Assembly: GCA_030141605.1 (NCBI GenBank)
Contig: JAQGDQ010000323.1
Span: forward strand, 124,001 to 188,000
DNA from: Tubiluchus corallicola
Taxonomy: Eukaryota; Priapulida; Priapulimorpha; Priapulimorphida; Tubiluchidae
DNA length: 64,000 nt
Direction of reading: 5' to 3'
The position numbers were made by a program, and so were the translations under genes. Positions within the stretch are counted from its first letter, which is position 1. Each line of letters starts with the position of its first letter. Positions 25,632-37,290 of this stretch are shown piece by piece. The notes below the pieces were generated by a model. It searched no databases and was not told the DNA's origin. It saw nothing but the letters and a program-made list of their open reading frames with translations.

Positions 25632-27650
25632 ATGAGTCGTAGCAAAGATTGCCGAGTTTATGTAGGAAATTTGCCACCTGACATTCGGGGAAAAGATTTG
25701 GAAGACGTGTTCTACAAATACGGCAAAATTATTTACATTGATTTAAAGAATAGACGTGGCCCTCCGTTCGCTTTTATAGAATTTGAAGATCCCAGGTAAT
25801 TAATTTGTTATTGGAATTACAATTTTTGCTGTGATTTAACTAGCACTGAGGAGAGACCGTCAGTAACGGTTAGGTCTTTTGGACTTCGCATACATTTTCG
25901 CAAGCAAGTACTAACTCATGTTTTTGAGTTTTTAACAACGATTTATTTTTCAGAGATGCTGCTGACGCTATTGAGGCTAGAGACGGCTACAACTATGATG
26001 GATACAGACTGCGTGTTGAATTCCCGAGAGGTAGTGGTTATGTTCCGCCTCGTGGCGGATTTCGAGGTGGAGGCAGTCGTAGGCCTGGACCTTCTTCCCG
26101 ACGTTCGGATTATCGCGTGATAGTGACGGGTATTGCTTTCTCGTAATTTTTTGCCTGTCTTGAGCAAAGATCATAGGGCCATCGTTTATGCTTAGTGATC
26201 AAAGTTAAACAACACTGAGCCTGCTTAGTAAATGGATAAGAGATTAGCTGGTTGAAATATGGGTGATGCCGTTTGTCCGTGCTATACATTTCACTTCCAC
26301 ACGTGCACAGAGAAGGATTGCTAAACTAGGTTGTGAGACGAACAATGGGTGTCGTGTTTTAATACAAATTCCTTTGTCTAGTTATAGTAGGCAATCAGTT
26401 GTAATACCAAAACCGCATTCGACTGTTAGTTTAGCTTTTTAAAATATTTTTAGGGTTGCCGCCAACTGGTAGTTGGCAAGACTTGAAGGATCATATGAGA
26501 GAAGCGGGGGATGTGTGCTACACGGATGTGTTCCGTGACGGAACGGGTGTAGTTGAATTCCTTCGCTATGAAGATATGAAGTATGCAGTGCGGAAGCTTG
26601 ACGATACCAAATTTCGATCTCATGAAGTGAGTAGCCACTGACCATGTGAATGAAAATGTGACACTAATGAAAATGTGAACTATGATGGTAATTTAGCTTA
26701 ATTATATGCAAATTTTGACTGAGCAATGGTGTCCAGGACCAGAATTTCATTATATTTTGCGAGATTCTAAACAGTCTCACCGTGATATTTTAAGAGAAAC
26801 CAGAGAATTGAAAGTTCAATTTTAATTTAAGTGATTTATATATTATAGAACTGTTAATAACTATCAGTATTAACATCAGGATTCTTTTTCAGAATTTCCT
26901 GATTCAGTCCGGTCCTCCAAGCTATTGAGAATCTTTTTTACTCTTCTCTTTGTAAGGAAGCCACCATCATCATTTCCTTCGTCAATTAATCTATCACAAG
27001 CATTTGAAACTACAAGTATTCTATATTTCTGATGTTCTAATATTCGAAACATGAGCACTGTAGTGGTGTCCGCTTGTTTAAATGAGGCGAAACATGAAAA
27101 AACTTTACCGATAATTTTATACTGTCTGTTTCGAGTTTGCATTCTGGTTGGCTTGGCAACGAGTGTCGAACCTGCAGTTTTTACGTGCAACTCTGCATGA
27201 GAAGCGCAGTGCGTCAAAGACACTTCGGAAGTAACTAAGAAATCTCGCAAGCACAATATGGCAGCATACAGGCTGACATACCCTGTGAGGCAAACAGCAA
27301 AATCAGATTAGTGAAGGTATTTCTTTATTTTTTAACATCCAAGTAAAACCCCCATGAATCTAACTAGATTTGCAATAATGCACATTGTCGCGAATGTTTA
27401 CGTGAATGAATTTGGGGATTTGCGTCGAAATTCTGGCCCTGGTGTCTAACATTACTCGAGATAATGTATTCTTTAAGTCGTTCTTCATCAATTTTTTAAG
27501 ATATCCATCAATTTTCAGGGAGAAACGAGTTATATCCGAGCAAGAGAAGACCACCCGGGCTCTGGCCGAGAAAGCCGATCTCGCAGTTATAGTCCATCGC
27601 CTGGACGATCACCGTCTTACTCTCCTAGGCGTTCACGAAGCACAACGTGA
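25632..27650 (+). CDS. SRSF1: Serine/arginine-rich splicing factor 1 (ASF/SF2), 4 exons
   Basis: Exons 25632-25795, 25954-26129, 26454-26626 and 27519-27650 (TGA) join in phase to 214 residues. SRSF1 binds exonic splicing enhancers and recruits U1/U2AF in the nucleus; it also shuttles. Visible: RRM1 with RNP2 VYVGNLP and RNP1 [10 protein letters not shown] (residues 7-80); a glycine/arginine linker ([11 protein letters not shown]); the SR-protein pseudo-RRM with the invariant SWQDLKDHM (about residues 118-126) and DGTGVVEF; and a short RS tail. The tail has only about four RS dipeptides and several SP/SY steps, so the protein is about 34 residues shorter than the 248-residue human form. The start ATG follows AGGAAA and matches the family N-terminus. 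A leader intron is possible (TTTTAAGCAG acceptor at 25620). AATAAA at 28203-28208 is a candidate poly(A) signal. Confidence 0.95.
26876..27307 (-). other. Antisense open frame inside SRSF1 intron 3 (possible exon)
   Basis: A 143-codon stop-free minus-strand stretch ending in TGA at 26876. No ATG until about codon 66, so if real it is a terminal exon; an acceptor-like CCTCACAG precedes GGTATGTC at 27283. The deduced peptide ends in a charged tail ([14 protein letters not shown] then acidic/serine-rich). I do not recognise the family. It could be chance, a pseudogene or an exon of an unknown nested gene. Confidence 0.3.
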
Positions 27651-29060
27651 ACACAAAGACCGTAATTTTTCTTTTTTTAATTTCTTTCCTGTATGTCATT
27701 TTTTAATTATAATTAGTAAATGCAATAGCGGCAATGATTCTCTGATGGCGTCTTGGCATCTTTAGAATGTGGTCAGAAATATTTTAGTTTTGTTGGTCCT
27801 TCATTTTATTAATAGGTTAACGAATTAAGGTGATATAAATGCCTAAAATCTTCAGTGTTCAAGCTTTTAAACTTCTTTATTCGGAACTGTTTTTTAGATT
27901 TTTAAAATTGCAGCGTTAATTTGCAAAGAGTTGTAGCAAACGAGGTTTTACTGCTATTTGCTTTGTAAGCGTCTTTTTTCTAAAGACTGGAGTCCAGAAA
28001 CTTGTTCGAAAATAGATACTGGTATTGTCTCACCTAGCTAGAGTTTACAGAATGAAGTAAAGATTTTATTATTAAGTTTATTCTATTTGTGTAACTGATC
28101 GCCTCATACAGTTTATATAGTTTGCTGTTTAACGATATGTAATTGCAGTATCAGTTGAGAATAATATTCACTGTTGTATTTAGATTCGTGGATATGTTAA
28201 GCAATAAACCGCAATGAAACGCAGGCTCGTGACAGTCATTGACTTATTCTGTGTTAAGCGGGATGGATCCGGAACCGGATTTAACAGGTCACAATATAGC
28301 ATAATATAGTCCTTGAACATATAAACCTGAAGCTTGCTGACAAGTTTCGGTTCCTATAGCGTTTTTTAGTTTTGCCTTCAGTGCAGTGTTTGTAAACACG
28401 AGCTTATCCTAACACTAGTATTGCATAGTAAATTCTACATACTGTTCTGTATAATTATTGTGGTTAGAGTAAAATAGCCACGAGAAGGTGCGGTTCTTGA
28501 AGTACCTTAACATTTTAAACAAGTTTTGTTGTGACTTACTCGGCCTCATATAAATATGAAATAATGAGCTGTAGAACCAGATACGTACGACATTTCTCCT
28601 TGACAGATGAAACTGAATGTACTTTGTACAAGTTTTCACCTAAGATTGCGACGTATCTTTGAATAAGACCAGTAATATTGTTCTCATCTTCTGAGTTTTG
28701 ATAATTCTTTATAACTCTTTGAATCAAGGACATAATTACTTTGTACAGCTGGACAAATAGTTTTACTAAAAACGTGGCACTGTTCTGTCAGACTGTGCAG
28801 AGATTAAATTGACGTGGTGGGTCTAATATGCACGTATATTATCTCACACATTGCATGTCATTATTTCTATCACAATTCATCTTGGTTGGTGCATATCAAT
28901 CACAAATTGCCACCTTTCATTTCTGTTTTGTCACCATTGCATGCCGCTTATGATACTTGTCACCTAACTCTTGCCTAAAAACAGCAAATTAGATATTGTA
29001 TTTTGAAATTAATTGATCTGTTTGCTTTTGTAAAGGATGATGAGGCGCGGTCTAGCAGTG

Positions 29061-29256
29061 CCGGTGGATTCCGAAGCGGGTCTCTAGTATCGACCCTCGT
29101 TTATAGTTGGACATCCACTGGACGCAACGAGTAGTGGGAAATCTTTAGGACTAGTACGGTCGGTGGACTCCGAAGCGGGTCTGTGAGCGAGACCCTTATT
29201 TACACGTGGATTCCACTGGACGTAATGACTAATGAGGGGAATCTTTAGGATACAGG
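29061..29256 (+). ncRNA. Candidate structured RNA: 99-bp tandem pair with shared fold
   Basis: Two imperfect units (29062-29160 and 29161-29256) each fold into an outer stem and an inner hairpin. Unit 1: CCGGTGGAT (29061-29069) pairs with ATCCACTGG (29113-29121), and GGGTC (29078-29082) with GACCC (29092-29096). Unit 2: CGGTGGA (29161-29167) with TCCACTG (29212-29218), and GGGTCT (29177-29182) with AGACCC (29190-29195). Each is followed by AATCTTTAGGA. The loops differ while the stems pair, which suggests structure is kept. No known ncRNA family was recognised, and the fold is symmetric enough that strand is uncertain. Confidence 0.3.
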
Positions 29257-30809
29257 AAGGAGTAGTTGAAGCAGGAAATCATATCTGACTTGATTCCACA
29301 ATTTAGGAAAGTGGAGTCGCCATATGAAGGACATGTTTGCTTCCCTTCGTTCATGCAGGATAATTCCCTGCTTAAAGTAATTTTAGATTTGCATTGGTAC
29401 GGTGAAAGTAGCTTCCGTTCAAATCAAGCATGTAGTTGCTGATTAGCCATCTAGCTGCTTATAGTTCAGACCAGTCAGTGCGAATTATTGACAGTAGCAC
29501 TTTCTTTGAGAAACAGTCAAACCAAACGTCTTTTAGAAAGCGTCACCTTTCTAGGATATATTCTCTTTATGTCAAACCTCACATATTGAGGGTGATTTCT
29601 GTGGCCGTACAGTGTGTGTTGAATTGAGAATCTTATTCTGTCCTGTTGGCTGTCCTGAACCCAAGTGCTAGGCAGCTTTCTTGGAACAAGTCAATTGCAA
29701 TATCACGGAATTGTTTTTTCAGATTCCTGCATGTAGTGACTTGTCTGAATTCTTTTCTTGAACAAGTACTGTATGTGTTTTACAGTTTTTTAATCCCAAG
29801 AGCATAGATCCTTTACCATGCTAACGATTGCTATACTACAGCAGTCTCAGTCATTGTGATTGGTTTTATGTTAGAGTGGATGGATCTTGGTTTAGCTGCA
29901 TGCCGTAAGTCGGTCTTGCTATGTTCAAAATATCGCTGAACATACTTAGCTAACTGGTAGTAGATTTTCGTACAGCTTGACTCTGGAAAGCATGCTGGTA
30001 TTATACGACCCATTAAGAATGGTATTGGCAGTAATTGTTGAACCTGGGACCAGGACCAAGGGCACAGGTTTATACAAGAGCGGATGGGATGTGTTAAGGT
30101 GGCCTGCTGGGGTTATTAGCTAAGTGTAAGTCATGTGCAGTAATTTTTGGTAATTTTTTTAGCTTTTCTGTTTCAGGCTGGGTGAATATTCTGTGCAAAG
30201 AGAAGTATTTGATATGTCCTGTGTTGATTAGCAAATGATGTATCATATTTACTACACATATCGCAAAGGTAGTGCCATATTACTTGATTTTATCACAGTG
30301 ATGGCTCTTGATTTTTGTGGATTTTTTGGAAAAAAGTTGAAGATGATACAAGTAATATGACAGATTTATATTGGCAGCTGGAAAAATGATCAATAATTGG
30401 AAATAAAAGCCCAAATTGATTATAAATGATTATTGAGTACCACCACTATTCCATATCACGTCCTCATTCAATAGGTTAATAGGGAATTATTGATCATCAA
30501 CAAATGGGTCTTCGCACTTTTCGTAATAAGGGTAATGTTCTTAAATTACTAGACATGTATGTTTCCTGGTATGTAATTGTACCGTGGATACTATCTTAAC
30601 TTATTTTACACATTTTAAATTAAAATTTATTGTAGAAGAAAGTTTGTTTGTTTTAAGCTGCTGTTAAGTTGCTTTTTAATCTAAATGTTACTGAATGTTA
30701 TATAAAAGTTACTGAATTTATCTGAATAAATTTTGATCTTCAACTAATGAACATTTTATGTGATCTTGTTAAAATGTGTTATTGAAACTTTTATTATGTT
30801 CATTAGCTC

Positions 30810-31017
30810 CAGTGGCATATTAACCAATAGACTAACTAGGTTGTAGCCTAGGGTGCCAAAGTTTGAGGGCGTCACTTTTTAGAAAAAATTCTTATTCTCC
30901 TCGGAAAATGTGTATAGTTTCATAGTCATGTAAAGAGTTCTTTTTTTAACACACCACAAGCAGTTTCTGGGACAGAACTATCAGGCTAGGGCATCGTAAA
31001 GTCTTGATACGCCCCTG
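30810..31017. repeat. hAT-like MITE
   Basis: Ends CAGTGGCATATTAA (left) and TTGATACGCCCCTG (right) are imperfect inverted repeats. Flanking octamers ATTAGCTC and GTTAGCTG share TTAGCT, consistent with an aged 8-bp hAT target duplication. It is 208 bp with no coding content. Confidence 0.6.
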
Positions 31018-31587
31018 GTTAGCTGCAATACTGGTCAACTGTTTCATTGTGCCCAATGTAATTTTTTAAAATTTATAAAGATTTATTAGATTTGTGCAGC
31101 AAAAGAAGGAAAATGAACAAATACAGCTGTAACTCAGTGATCTAAAAAGAAAACTTGCACTGTAATTAACACCAAACAAAATACCACAGAAGCATTATGC
31201 AAAAAATTTATTTGTACTAGATGCAATGAAATATAAACTAATTTTTGAAATGAGTTATTGTCTGAAAGTCAGCTTTTTCGCTGTACAAAAATAAAGAAAT
31301 AATCATGTTTCAAAAAAAGTTGTGTTTCCTAGCATTTGGCACGGGAAAATCCACTAAATCTAGACACCCGTTTCCTATTTGCTAGGAGTTTGTCTCATCT
31401 TCCTAACTATTTTAGGCAGTGTCACTTTCACACACAGAAAGTTAACCGTGGCAGGAAGATTTATTGCTTTTTGAGAGGCATTGCTACTGCATGTCTTATA
31501 TAGGTGCTTTGGTCGTAAAAACTTGTGGTGTACTAACATCTTATTAGTTAAAATGTGTAATGATTTTGTCAAATACCGGCAGTTAAA

Positions 31588-31593
31588 TTTATT
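31588..31593 (-). terminator. P450 gene poly(A) signal AATAAA
   Basis: Minus-strand AATAAA about 90 bp beyond the P450 stop codon. Confidence 0.55.
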
Positions 31594-31683
31594 ATGCTCA
31601 TACAGTTACATATTTTTACACAATGATTTGGAATTTGCTTAACATGGCAATTCATTTGCTCTATTATGAAAATCCATTGGATC

Positions 31684-34600
31684 TTATCTAGGCAAGAATC
31701 GTAGTGGGTCGTTACTAGGTTGATACGTAGTTCCCAGAAATCCTTTCATGTTTGGTTCCGTGGTGCCATCTGGTAGTGTGATAGTGAAGTTTTGCAGAAT
31801 GGAAGTGAAAAATAAAAACAGTTCCATTTTTGCCAACGATTCACCTAGGCATACTCGTCGTCCTACAAATGTAAATAGATAACAGATTGGATAGATAGAC
31901 ATGAATCAGTTTTCATTTTTTTACCCGTACAATAGTAAACATCACCGTGAAGTTCATATTTTGAAGAATAAAGAAAGTTAAATAATAATAAGTGAAATTA
32001 AGTTAACTGTACGATCGGAAACAATATGCCGCGTGTATATATATATATCATATGTATGCATGTATGAGCTTGTATGTATATATCAATATATCACGTAGCA
32101 ATCACGGTACAATTACTGGTCCAAATTATTTGGCCCTCAAGTCTGTTTACACTTGTTTTTGCAAAGATCGCATAAAAAATTAATAGAGCTGAAACAAATG
32201 CCCAGAAACTGGTCTGAAGTGTTTATTGGAAATGTAAAGTTTTCTGGGCAGACCTACTTATTTTGTCTTAACTCAGCCCGTAGTACTGTAGCCAAATACC
32301 AGAGTAATATATATGTAAAACACATACTCTGCTTGATACACATACCTACGGAGAAAGGAGCTACGGCTTCATGGCACCCCAACTTTCCTTCTGACGTCAT
32401 AAACCTGTCTGGCTTAAATTGCTCAGGATTCGTGAAATAAGCAGGATCATTCAAGATTGCAGTCATATTGGCTATGATAAGAGTGTCGGAAGGTATTTGA
32501 AAACCTTTAAAATCCATTTTTTCCAAACTGCGATGCGGTACACCCATTGGTACTATGTTGGCTGTAAAATAAAACATTAAAATCTATTCATTTTCAGTAA
32601 GCTTAAAACAAAACCGGGTCCAATTTGAAACTATAGATCTACTCCTTAAAATATTGAAAGGAAATATTGAAAGGCGACTATTTTTTCAAAAATGACCTAT
32701 GTGAAAGAATTATTAGCACACAAACACAATTTCACGTTTGCGGCACTAGTTCTTCACTGTTACAAGTATTTCACAATTCGCTAGTTAGATGGGCAATAGC
32801 GCCTGTATTTCGGAAATGCATTGCACAAAAAATAGGTGCTGTGCCACTTGAGATGTGTTAGTTTGTGACGAACTACACATGTTCGACAGCTCATGTGTGA
32901 GCACAGAGGTAAATTTGAAATTTGATTTTTTTAAAAACTTACCTAGTTTTAGTATAACACACTGAATATCTTACAGTGGCACTGTATTTCAATTTTTGCT
33001 TTCACAAACACGTGCAACACGCTCGTGGAATTATTAGCACACAAACACAATTTCACGTTTGCGGCACTAGTTCTTCACTGTTACAAGTATTTCACCATTC
33101 GCTAGTTAGATGGGCAATAGCGCCTGTATTTCGCAAATGCATTGCACAAAAAATAGGTGCTGTGCCACTTGAGATGTGTTAGTTTGTGACGAACTACACA
33201 TGTTCGGCAGCTCATGTGTGAGCACAGAGGTAAATTTGAAATTTGATTTTTTTAAAAACTTGCCTAGTTTTAGTACAACACACCGAATATCTTACAGTGG
33301 CACTGTATTTCAATTTTTGCTTTCACAAACACGTGCAACACGCTCGTGGAATATTTTTGTTTTTGAAAATTATGTTAGTTTGTGATGCCATCAATAGTTG
33401 GGCTCGCCCGCTGTTAACTAAGTTTTTAATCTATTATTTATATATCAGAAATGCTTTGGCTGTATTAATTGTGTTAAAAGATGTACTTTTATCGGACTTG
33501 AAAATGGGGTAGTATATGAAAAATCATCCTGTTTTCCCTTAAAGCACTCATATTTCAATTTCTCATTGCTTGTCAACTGTTTTCCTCATCGTTGTTGTCA
33601 CTGCTGTTATTTCTTGTTGCTGCTTTCGATGAAGAAGCAATATACAGCTGCTGATTATACAAAGTCTTGTAGAACTATAATTTGGTTGTAAAAAGAAAGA
33701 TAGAATATTGCAATTTGACCACATTTGAATTAAAAAGACACCATGGAGATCTTATTGGGATTGATAAAAATTAGGCCTACTGCCTATAAAAGAAAACATG
33801 GACAATTTCTTTAATATAGTTGTTGATTCAAAAAATAGAGGACATAGTTTAAAACTTTTTACAGAACTGTCACTTTTCAATCGTAAATATTCGTTTACTG
33901 TGAGAGTAGTGAGCGAATGTCATAACTAATCATGTCATGGTGATTGCCGCACCAACCCTAGTAAAGATTAAAGCTCATTTTTTGCTGACAATTACTTTGT
34001 GGAAAAATATAGGGTTTATATGAGTGTACAGTGGCTGAGCCACTATTCATGACAGTGTAACTGTACTGATGATAATAATTATAGTAATTCGTTAGACTAG
34101 GTTTATCTGTCAGACAATATCTACTGTTTTTTATTGTTACCATTCTTTCTACATCACCTAATGTTTGACAAAATCTACTGTTCTCTATTGTTAGACAATG
34201 TCTACTGTCCTCCGTTGTTTCCATTCCTTTTACCTCCTCTATTATTTTTTAGACAATATCTATTGTTCCCGAATGTTGCTATTGTTTTACATCATCCGTT
34301 GTTAGATCATATCTACGGTTTTTTATTGTTACCATTCTTTCTACGTCCTCTACGGTCAGACAAAATCTACTGTTCACTATTGTGCTACAATTCCTTCTGT
34401 ATAATCTATGTTAGACAATGTCTACTGTTCTCTATTGCTACAGTTCCTTCTGCATTACTTATTGTTAATTTTGTTACCTTTCAGTGCCGGTAACCATTTT
34501 TGTTACAAAATCTGTTTCGAATTTACTCCAAAATTCCAAACTTGCCGAAAGGCACCCCTGTTTATTTGTGATAGTTAGAGCTGCAGATGGCAACAGTAGC

Positions 34601-37290
34601 AGATATTAAAATGACTGTTCTTTATTCAAAATTAAGTACTGTTTCCCAGTGGCTGTCATTTCCTTGTTCAACCATTTCATTTGTGTCTTTCTGAGTTGTA
34701 CTGGTATTTATGATGATGGTTTTGTTTCACGATCACTATTGTTACTGCTATTGTTGTTGTCGTTGGCATTTGACTTTATTTTCATCTGTGTTGTTGTATC
34801 TGTTCCTTTTTCATTTTGTAGTGCTGTTCACCACCTTGGCTTGTGACCCAGTGCTGCTCCCAAATAAGCCTGTAACTAGTTGTGCTGTTATTTAAAGCCT
34901 TGTGCATATACTCTCAAGTAATATTCAAGTCATGGACTTACCAGATCTTTGTATCTCCAAAATCGTAGCTTCAGTATAGGGCATATGAAGCCTATCAGCT
35001 ATTTTTGGCAGCCGACTGCGTCCGATAATATCATCAATTTCTGCCTGCACTTTTTTCATGACGCCAGGGTGCTTGATTAAATACACAAATCCCCATCGCA
35101 AAGTTGTAGATGTCGTTTCAGTGCCAGCAACAAACAGGTCCCGAATAACGTGCTTTAATTCCTCTTTTGAAAAAGCTATAGAAGTAATAACTTGTAACGT
35201 AATAGCCAAATAAATGAACAAATATGTAAAGATTAAAAAGCAAATGGTGGCGGTACTGTCGTAGTGACCAGTATCAGAAAAGTGAGAACCCTGTATAATT
35301 AATTTAGCACACGTGATAACTTTCGACGCTGTCAAAGTGTATAGAATTAAAAAGCCTAGCCTTCCCTATAATAAGCATAGAAAAGAACTATACTAAAACT
35401 GTACACTTACTCGTGTGTTCATTAGCTTTGCTCTGATCTTCAATCATAGCCAAATAGGCAGCGATAAAATGCTGGATGTTGCTACAATCTAAACTATTGC
35501 AGCATTTTTCAACTTTTTCTTCTATGAATGCATTCAGTGCATTGACAGATTTAAAAAACTTGCGAACTTTGGCTGCTTCTGATGGCAGAAATCTGACTGC
35601 AGGAAAAAATTGGATGATCTGCAGAGGAGCTTCCAATGCCTCATTCATATTTTTCAGGATACGTTGAAACTTCTCGTCCTGATAGTCAAAACGATCACCA
35701 AACACTATGGAGCAGATTACGTTGGAAACACTCGTGTTGATTAGATACTGAACAGAAGTTGGAGCGCCGTATCCTGACTTGAGCTCGGATAGCAAGTCTG
35801 TTATCTCCTCTTTAATTTTGATCTGAAAAAGGAAATGTGCCATGAAGAGGGGAGTAGAATAGGTGTTATCGCATAAAGGGCTTTGTTGCTATGATTCTGT
35901 CATAATCAAGTTGACACTGACTTGTTGTTGCAACATTGGAGTTTATTTTTTTTACCGAGTGATACTAGAGTGTAGTGTGCATTACATTAACTAATAACGT
36001 AATCGCCATCAAAATAATATATCTTTTCACATCGAATTGTCTCATATAACATTTTTTATCGTCATCAAAGATCTATACATTACTTTTATTTTATATTTTT
36101 TTAGTCCTACGAGATATTAACTTTTTGAAAAGTTTTTCATCTCTTACGATCTGAAATGAGATTTGCAATACAAATTTCTCAACAACAGTCTGACATGAAG
36201 GTCTAGCTTGTTTCAAACAGGAGTTGGATCAAAATTCAAAATATGATGGTCGTTTATTTTGACGATCATATAATGCCAATGAAAGCGTTATATAAAAGCC
36301 AAAAACCCACCTCCAAACTGACTTTGCCCATTCCAAATTCTCGAAGTTTGCTCAAAGCAAATTTCCGCTGCTCTTTCCAATGTTTTCCTTCTGAATTTCC
36401 TAAGCCTATAGAAACATCGAAAAACTGAAGAAAATTGCAATATTATGTATCATTATTATTATTATTTTATGGCTCATCACTATATTCTCTGCATAGATTT
36501 GAAATAGAGAAATGAGACACACCAGAGTTGCTATTTCCAATGTTTTCTCTCTCTACCCCTCTCCCATTCCCTGTCTGTCCGTCTGTTTCTTTTTCACTCC
36601 TTTTCTCCCAGCTTTATGAAAAACTAACCTTCACTTTTTATTGAAACTGGGTATTTCAGTCGCCTAGATTCCATGTACACGCACACACAGCCTCATACGG
36701 GCAATTTTTTACTAATGCAAATTATACAGTGTTTATTGTCTGCAAAATGTTCACGTGTGCAGTGACAAAGGTACCAAACCGTGTTTGCTACTACAAGCAC
36801 TACCTGTCCACCACTGCCATCATCTTTGGCAACAGTAGCAGCAACCACAAGAGAGTAGCACGCTCAACGTGACCGTAGGTATAGATCTAGCTATTTAATA
36901 GTAAAACATCTTGTTACCTCGACAAACTCCTGGAAGATCAGGCCCCGATGCAACTTTCTTAAGCAGATACCACTGTGGCCTGCCGGACAGCACGTCTCCA
37001 TGTTTCAAGAATGCATCTTTTGCTGTTTCATAATCATTCACCACAACAGCTAGTTGTTGACCCATGAATATGCTGAAAACAGGTCCATATTTTTCTTTCA
37101 TCTGTTCCAGAGCTTTTCCAGGTTTGTCAATCAGATGGAGCAAATGTCCAAGAAAAGGCAACCCCAATGAACCAGGAGGACTGCCTCGTGGTTTTTTCCT
37201 TAAATAGCTAACCAGACCGAAGATGACGAGTGCCACAAAGAGTATAACCGTTAGGTTTAAGTCCGCTGTTAATTCTGATATTGGTAAACC
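31684..37290 (-). CDS. Cytochrome P450, CYP2-like (start exon not found)
   Basis: Minus-strand exons 37290-36918, 36405-36311, 35822-35411, 35175-34942, 32561-32346 and 31862-31684 (TAA) join in phase to about 502 residues, normal CYP2 length. Microsomal haem monooxygenase; substrate unknown. Features in order: N-terminal membrane anchor ([15 protein letters not shown]); proline-rich hinge with GLPFLGHL; the helix C motif WKEQRKFAL (exon 2); I-helix AGTETTSTT (exon 4); K-helix EIQR (ExxR); the PDRF motif; and the haem-binding loop [11 protein letters not shown] split across the last junction (Cys ligand in exon 6). The frame at 37290 starts with GGT straight after an acceptor and has an in-frame stop just before it, so a short upstream exon with the ATG must exist; I could not pick it. 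Subfamily cannot be assigned. All key catalytic residues are present, so the gene looks functional. Confidence 0.92.
32640..33490. repeat. Dispersed repeat R5 with a 321-bp tandem duplication
   Basis: Units 32707-33027 and 33028-33348 differ at only a handful of positions (period 321 bp). The second unit is followed by R5-specific flank (TTATGTTAGTTTGTGATG to about 33490). A single diverged relative lies at 52830-53270. It is located in the P450 intron between exons 5 and 4. Confidence 0.9.
34105..34465. repeat. Degenerate minisatellite, unit about 55-60 bp
   Basis: Seven or so imperfect units containing AGACAATGTCTACTGTTCTC followed by TATTGTTACCATTC / CTTCTAC blocks. Within the large P450 intron; frames here are repeat artefacts. 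Confidence 0.7.

Larger units (their letters stand above)
28209..31587. other. Intergenic stretch between SRSF1 and the P450 gene
   Basis: No frame with gene-like features on either strand. It contains the 99-bp structured tandem pair at 29062-29256 and a hAT-like element at 30810-31017; part may be SRSF1 3' UTR. Otherwise nothing recognised. Confidence 0.5.

Noticed and set aside
34134-34493. Hydrophobic repetitive plus-strand frame
   Set aside because: Translation of the degenerate 55-60 bp minisatellite in the P450 intron.
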